Assembly (NCBI GenBank): GCA_905178155.1
Contig: CAJINV010000012.1
Span: forward strand, 2,701,765 to 2,765,764
Direction of reading: 5' to 3'
From: Amoebophrya sp. A120
Taxonomy: Eukaryota > Sar > Dinophyceae > Syndiniales > Amoebophryaceae
DNA: 64,000 nt
Positions 48,601 to 54,600 of the stretch are shown here, piece by piece. Within the stretch, counting starts at the first letter, position 1. Every line of letters starts with the position of its first letter. The position numbers and the translations under genes are program-made. The notes beneath the pieces were generated by a model. That model was not told the DNA's origin, did no database searches, and was given only the letters and a program-made list of their open reading frames with translations.

Positions 48601-51600
48601 ATTCGCGGGCCAGGCAACGTCTAGGAGCTCGGGACTATGGATCTTGATGGGCGAGACAGGTCACAGTCATCCGCCTGCCCATCGAAGACGAGCCAGGTCA
48701 CAGTCATCCAGCTGCGTTCACAGTACGAGCCAGGTCACAGTCAATCATCCAGCCGACTGCATAAAGAACGTCCCCGGCAGCAATCATCGAAGTGAACCCA
48801 TGGGAGGAGTCGGGAAATGCCAAAGACAGGGATCCCCTGACACACGCCAACAAAACCCAACAACCACATGTGACGACGTGGAGAGAGGGTAGACCCCGAC
48901 TGGCCTACGAGTAAGCCTGATTGCCCCGCTGAGTGTTATTTTCCCGGGCAAATTCATTTAGACTGAACCCCGGGCACGCCACCCGGAGACGGACGAAGTC
49001 CGGTTTTTACAAAACTCCCCGGGCACGCCACTTGTGACGCACGTCTTGCGTGAGCCATGATGTCTGTGATGCACGCCCTAGCATCACAGATCTTTTGAGG
49101 GCACCTTGATGCTTATTCCGCATGACAAATGCCCTATCCTTGTAGCAAAAATTATATACATACTCCTTTTGCTACTCATGCAATACAGATTTTTTTGGAA
49201 TCCAAATGCAGCGTCACAAGTTGCATTCTTCCAGACCCAGACACTCTTGCAATCCATACAAGCGTCCCGAGAACATATTCTCCCGCTTGCAGTGCGTGAC
49301 CCTTTCCTGGGAAGTAATTCATCCAGTGCACACAGTCGCTCGCGACGGACGGGCGAAAAGCGTACATGTATTGGTAGGTCGGGGGAGCGGGAGACCGGAC
49401 CGTCTGTCCGGGCATCACTCCCGTGATCCCGTACACGGGCACTTTGTCGGTAAATGACGGATGGTCCCCACCGAGGATGTGCAAGGGATTCGTGATGCGG
49501 TGGGTGGAATCCATATCGCCAGAAAAAACTGTTCTTTCACTGTGAACTTGTGATGCAGAAAATGGAACGCACAACTATTTGTCTTCTTGCTACACCTGCA
49601 TAGAACATTGGAGTTTCAAGCGTGTCTTCATCCCTTGGGAAACGTGCATGGCAAATTTATTTTCTGTGTCAACATGTGTAACTAACAAACTTGTAATGCG
49701 GTTCTTGCAAAATCATCACAGTGTTGAAACATTCCTTCGTGGGATAATCCAGCTTGTTGGTGTACATGAACCTGCAGGGAGCCGTCGAGGATCCGATTCG
49801 GAAACACGGCTATCCAAGAAAAAAAGATTTTTGTAGGTGTAACTTTATTTGATTTGGATTTGGAGGTATCAAATGCATCAAGTATCAATGTGTCTGGGTC
49901 TGGAAAGGAGGTAATTGAGCGTGTACCTACTGCGTGTTTCGCACCACTGCTAAAAAATTTGTATTGCAGAGGCAGCAAATTATAAAAGCACCACACTTCT
50001 TTCGTCATGCAAATAAAACGCAGTTTGCAATGCGTCCAGCGCATGACAGAGCACGCTTTGTCATTTGTCATGCTGCACTGCACTTCTTAAAGGCGCGCTC
50101 AATCATGGCCGTTCAGCATTACAAGTCGTTTCCAGACCCAGACATATTTGCATTTGATAGAGATAGGAGGACGAGCATTACAATACAAATCAATATCTCT
50201 GGCATGACAGCAAAAACCTGTCATGCGCGGTCAGTACAACGTGAACAAAACGCCCTTGAATTATGGGCTCTACAATGTTTGCCCACCATGACCACAGACG
50301 CAAGCACCTTGATTCTTGCATGTTACGCATCACAAATTTATTACACCAACACCAACAACGTTTCTTTTTTGCATAACGGCACATCGGCGTTGATGGCGTG
50401 CGTCATGGCTCTGGACAGCCGGGATGTCCCGACCGCACCGTCAAAACCAAGCAAAATCCGAAAGCTATCAAAAGGAAAAATCCCCGCTCCCCATATCGAG
50501 ACGAAGTTTCTGATTTTGGAAGGCTAAGGGCAGGGCGTCCCAGTATCAGTAACGAAACATGCTATAAACCTTGAACCACGTGCAACCCGGTAAGCGTCAT
50601 GAAAGAATTTTGGACAGCGCGATCGCTACCGAGAGCAGAGACAGCAGTGCCAAGGCCAACTCCTGGGACGCAGTTTCTGATGCTGGATTTCCGTACACAG
50701 ACAAAAAACGCGCCCTGTCGTGCAGTACGGCATCGCAGCCAGATCCTCAGCCTAGGTCGGGGCGTGTGGGTCTAGTTGTTTAGCATTACAAACGGCTCCT
50801 GTCTACTAGGTGGCCCAGCCCCAGCAGCATGCTAAATCGCTTCCATAATGGCGCGGAAGCCTCTACTGCGCTTGTCTTCTTCCAAGGCACGCGCTATCTG
50901 CGGAGGTCTCGAATCAGCAACACAAATTTTCGGAAACATACCTTTTCGATACATATGTTGGGGTCGACGTGGGGGGATAGGGATTTTTCCTCTCAATAAA
51001 AATTCGGGTCATAGGTAAGCTGTTGGAAATGGCCCCACGAGCTGGGCAGTGCCCAGTCCACAAAAGACTTGCAGTAGTTGGCCATCTATCAAATGCAGTT
51101 TTGTCTGGGTCTCGGTCTGGAAAAGAAGTGCGAAGGGGCTTTTTGTGCATGCGCCCTCGTTTTATATTGCCCTGGTTTTGTCCGACTGCGACACGTGGCT
51201 GCGTAACCAAAACAAAACAACCACTCAGTGAAAAACATTGAGAAAGGAACTACGCCTCGGTCTTTTCCGCTTTCAGTAGACTCTGCAGCAAGAGTGCTAA
51301 GCAGGTGCGAGAAAGTTCTGTTAGCTACCAAAGCGCGCACGCGAAACAAACTCGGTCCCTGTATGTTTTCGAAGCGCCGCCTGCACTAACAAAATATCGG
51401 CCTGCACTAACAAAATATCGATCCGCAATAGGTCCTCACCGCGCGCGCGCCGCTAGTTTTGTTCGTAATTCTGCTGGTGGAATACACAACGCAGCCAGGT
51501 CCCAAGCGTAGCACACAGTTATCAGAGAGCAACAGCTCGCACCCCACAGCTATCAAGCATAATTTTATTCGCGCACCCGTAGACAAGGAAGGTAGAAACA

Positions 51601-54600
51601 CACTAAAAGCAGGCACTGGAGGTCAAGAAAAGGCATTATTTCATACACAAGTAGTATCTAGGCGCCGGCTCCCCCGGTTTTCCCGGCCGGCGCCGGGGAG
51701 CCGCGGCTGGTCACCGAGACCAGTGCGCAAAAGTTTCAATTCTGGTATGTGGTTGGCGCACCGCCCGGGGAAGCCGCCGAACAGGTGCGGCAGCAGCTGT
51801 ATGCTGACACTGCTGGCGTGGACGCCTCTGCCTGCCAGCGGGGGCAGGCCGGTCGCGTCCCACTGACGACAAACCCAAAACCCGCGGCGGGTGGTTTCGT
51901 CTGCAGGAAGCGACTGGCGCAGGGCGTGGGCGAGATCGAAGTAGCGGGCTACCTTCGATCCCGCCGCGGGTTCACGCCCGGCCAACTAGCCATTTACGCC
52001 GCCCTGGGACAAGCCCCGCCGGCAGTTCCTCTGGGGTCGCCGCTGCCTAAGGAGGCCGCAGTTTTGTCTGGGTCTCGGTCTGGAAAAGAAGTGCGAAGGG
52101 GCTTTTTGTGCATGACACAGAAGGTCTAGCATGTGAAGCAGCACACGAAAGGCACCCGGGACGCGAAGGGTACCTAGAACAGAAAAAAGCTTAGAAAACA
52201 GACAACAAAACCTATAACCAGAAAAGCTTGGTCTGACAACGCCCAGTATTTGTCTGTGCTGCGCGGAACATACAGCTTGTTTGTATGTGGAGCGAAAGTG
52301 GTGCGGCTGTGATTGAATGTTCATTGTGGCATGAGAAAAACTCGTACAGAAACGGCGCGCTGCGGCTTTGCGGTTACCACAAGCAGGAGCGCGCGCGCGC
52401 GCGCGCGCAGCACAAGGGATCTGGCTGCGGGACGTCTTGCTTCGCACAAAGGTTGACTGAAGCTAGCGCGCGCGCGCGCGTAGTTCGAGGGCAAGGGCAA
52501 ATAATACGCGGCACGCATACAACAACGACCGAGAGGCCGCGCCTGAGGAAGTGCAGCCCTGCACGCAGGGCGAGGGAAAACACTCACACAATGACCGAGG
52601 AAGCGGCAGTGCTCTTTGGCCACTGCTCACATGGACATTTGCTCTCAATGGCGTCTGTATTTTAGCTAGCAGTCCGCGGGAATACAGATGACCGAGCGAC
52701 TGCGGACTGTGCGTAGTCGTAGTGCGGCGTAGCGCGGCCGCCGCTAAGCGGAACGCCGCGGGGCTAGCGCGGAACCATACAAAACAACGGCGCAGGGGCA
52801 TTGTAGGTCCCTTCCCGCACGGGGGGCCCGGGAAGTCCTGGGGGCCCCGTACGGGACGGTAGAACCAGTTTCGCAAGGGTCCGCAGGGAAAACTGCGGAC
52901 CATAAAATACGAAGAATTTGTATGTCTGGGTCTCGGTCTGGAAAAGAAGTGCGAAGGGGCTTTTTGTGCATGACACAGAAGGTCTAGCATGTGAACCAGT
53001 ATTCCTGAGACCCCCCATATTATATTTGTATGTCGGGACACGAAGGGGCCTGCCCCTAATTGTCCTAGAAGAAAGCGTGCCTATAAATCGCTTTCTCATA
53101 CAAATTTGGTATGTTTTATGGTCCGCTGCTTTCCCGGCGGACCCTTGCGAAACTGGTTCTACCGTCCGGTACGGGGCCCCCAGGACTTCCCGGTACCCCC
53201 GGACGCGAAGGGACCTACAATGCCTCTGCGCCGTCGTTTTGTATGGTTCCGCGCTAGCCCCGCAGCGTTCCGCGTAGCCGCGGTCGCGCTACGACGCACT
53301 ACGCGCCGCACTACGACGATGAACAGTCGGCAGTCGCTCGGTCATCTGCATTCCAACGGACTGCTAGCAGAAACAGAGTGGCCATAGAGAGCGAGTTTCC
53401 GTGTGAGCAGCAGCCAGAGTGCGCTGCAGTTCGGTCCTTGTAAATTCTCCCTCGCCCTGCCTGCCGGGCATCACTGCCCCGTATGCGGCCCTTCGGTCAT
53501 TGTAATACACATTCCAATCCTGCGCATTATTCGCCATTGCCCTCAAACGCGCGCGCGCGCGCTAGCTTTTATCACCATGTTTCTGGCGGAGTAAAATACG
53601 CAGTCAGGTCCCAAGCGTAGCACACATCTAACAACAAATCAGTAGGCAGCACAGTTCTAACTCCACACAGTAGCTTAATCGTTTTAAATCAATCGCGTCC
53701 ACTACATTCCGCACGCGCTTCCCTAATCAAAGATCGATCCAAGCAATACCTGTAAAACCGCATCAATTCAAAGTAGTATAATCATCGGCAGCACTGTAGC
53801 AGAGCAGTTTTTTGGTTTTGAACAAGCAGAGACAACATTGACAGTTTAGCTGTATTAGTATCTACGCATCGGCAGCAGTACAGGGCAGCTTTTTGTGCAT
53901 GAACAGTCTCGGTCTGGAAAAGAAGTGCGAAGGGGCTTTTTGTGCATGACACAGAAGGTCTAGCATGCAAGTCCTAGCTGCAGCACAGGTTTTGAGCAGG
54001 TTAGGCGATGCCTAATCTTCCGCGTGAGGAGGACAAGTGCCCTCTTGTTATGGTCGTGGCAAGAAATGAGCAACTTTTGCGGTCCATGGGTGAGAGATTT
54101 TTTTCTGGTCTCAAATACGCTGCATCAGAAGTTTATTACATGTTTCCAGACGACCCAGACATTTTTGCATTTGATATCGTCCCGGTAAAAACGTCCCCGC
54201 AATGCGAAGACCAGTCGTCAAAACTCAGAAACCTGCGCAACGCCTCGGCCTCGCTGGCACCGCTCAGGTTGCGCACCTGCATCAGAACGCCGTGGTGGTT
54301 GTCCTGGGCTTGAGGGGAATTTTGGAATTCGTAATTGCTTTTGGCCAGGTTGAAATTCGCGGCCGTAATCTTCACGCTGTTTATCAAATGCAAATATTAT
54401 CCCTGGATCATGTCTGGAAAGAACTTGTAATGCTGGGTGCCGTAACATTCATCAGGAGGCCACAAGTGCTGGCTCAGCATGACAAGTTTCATCTGAGCTT
54501 CTAGGTGCTATGCCTATTCTGCATGACAGACTGCCTTTCTGCATGACAGAAAAATGGGTCTCTCTCTCTTGGGTAAAAATGTGCATGACAGATTTAAGAG

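Larger units (their letters stand above)
51095..53968. repeat. Four copies of an F1-derived end module
   Basis: TCTCGGTCTGGAAAAGAAGT followed by GCGAAGGGGCTTTTTGTGCA is at about 51111, 52073, 52931 and 53907. The last three continue with ACACAGAAGGTCTAGCATG. Spacing is about 0.86-0.98 kb, which suggests repeated self-insertion or unequal amplification. Confidence 0.92.
51087..54176. mobile_element. Giant composite F1 introner, 3090 nt (gene D)
   Basis: Left end TATCAAATGCAGTTTTGTCT, right end ACATTTTTGCATTTGATA; flanks CCATC/TCGTC are a weak repeat. Four copies of an F1-end module lie inside. Removal reads FTGTMANYCKSF in frame, joining exons 54177-54381 and 50999-51086. Confidence 0.88.

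Noticed and set aside
49106-49426. Separate small genes between introners (many 60-110-codon frames)
   Set aside because: They start or end inside TIRs and read through element boundaries; the spliced gene D model explains the coding parts.
51087-54176. LTR retrotransposon reading of the 3.1-kb composite element
   Set aside because: Repeated modules are spaced inside, not as two terminal direct repeats; I see no reverse transcriptase, primer site or polypurine tract.
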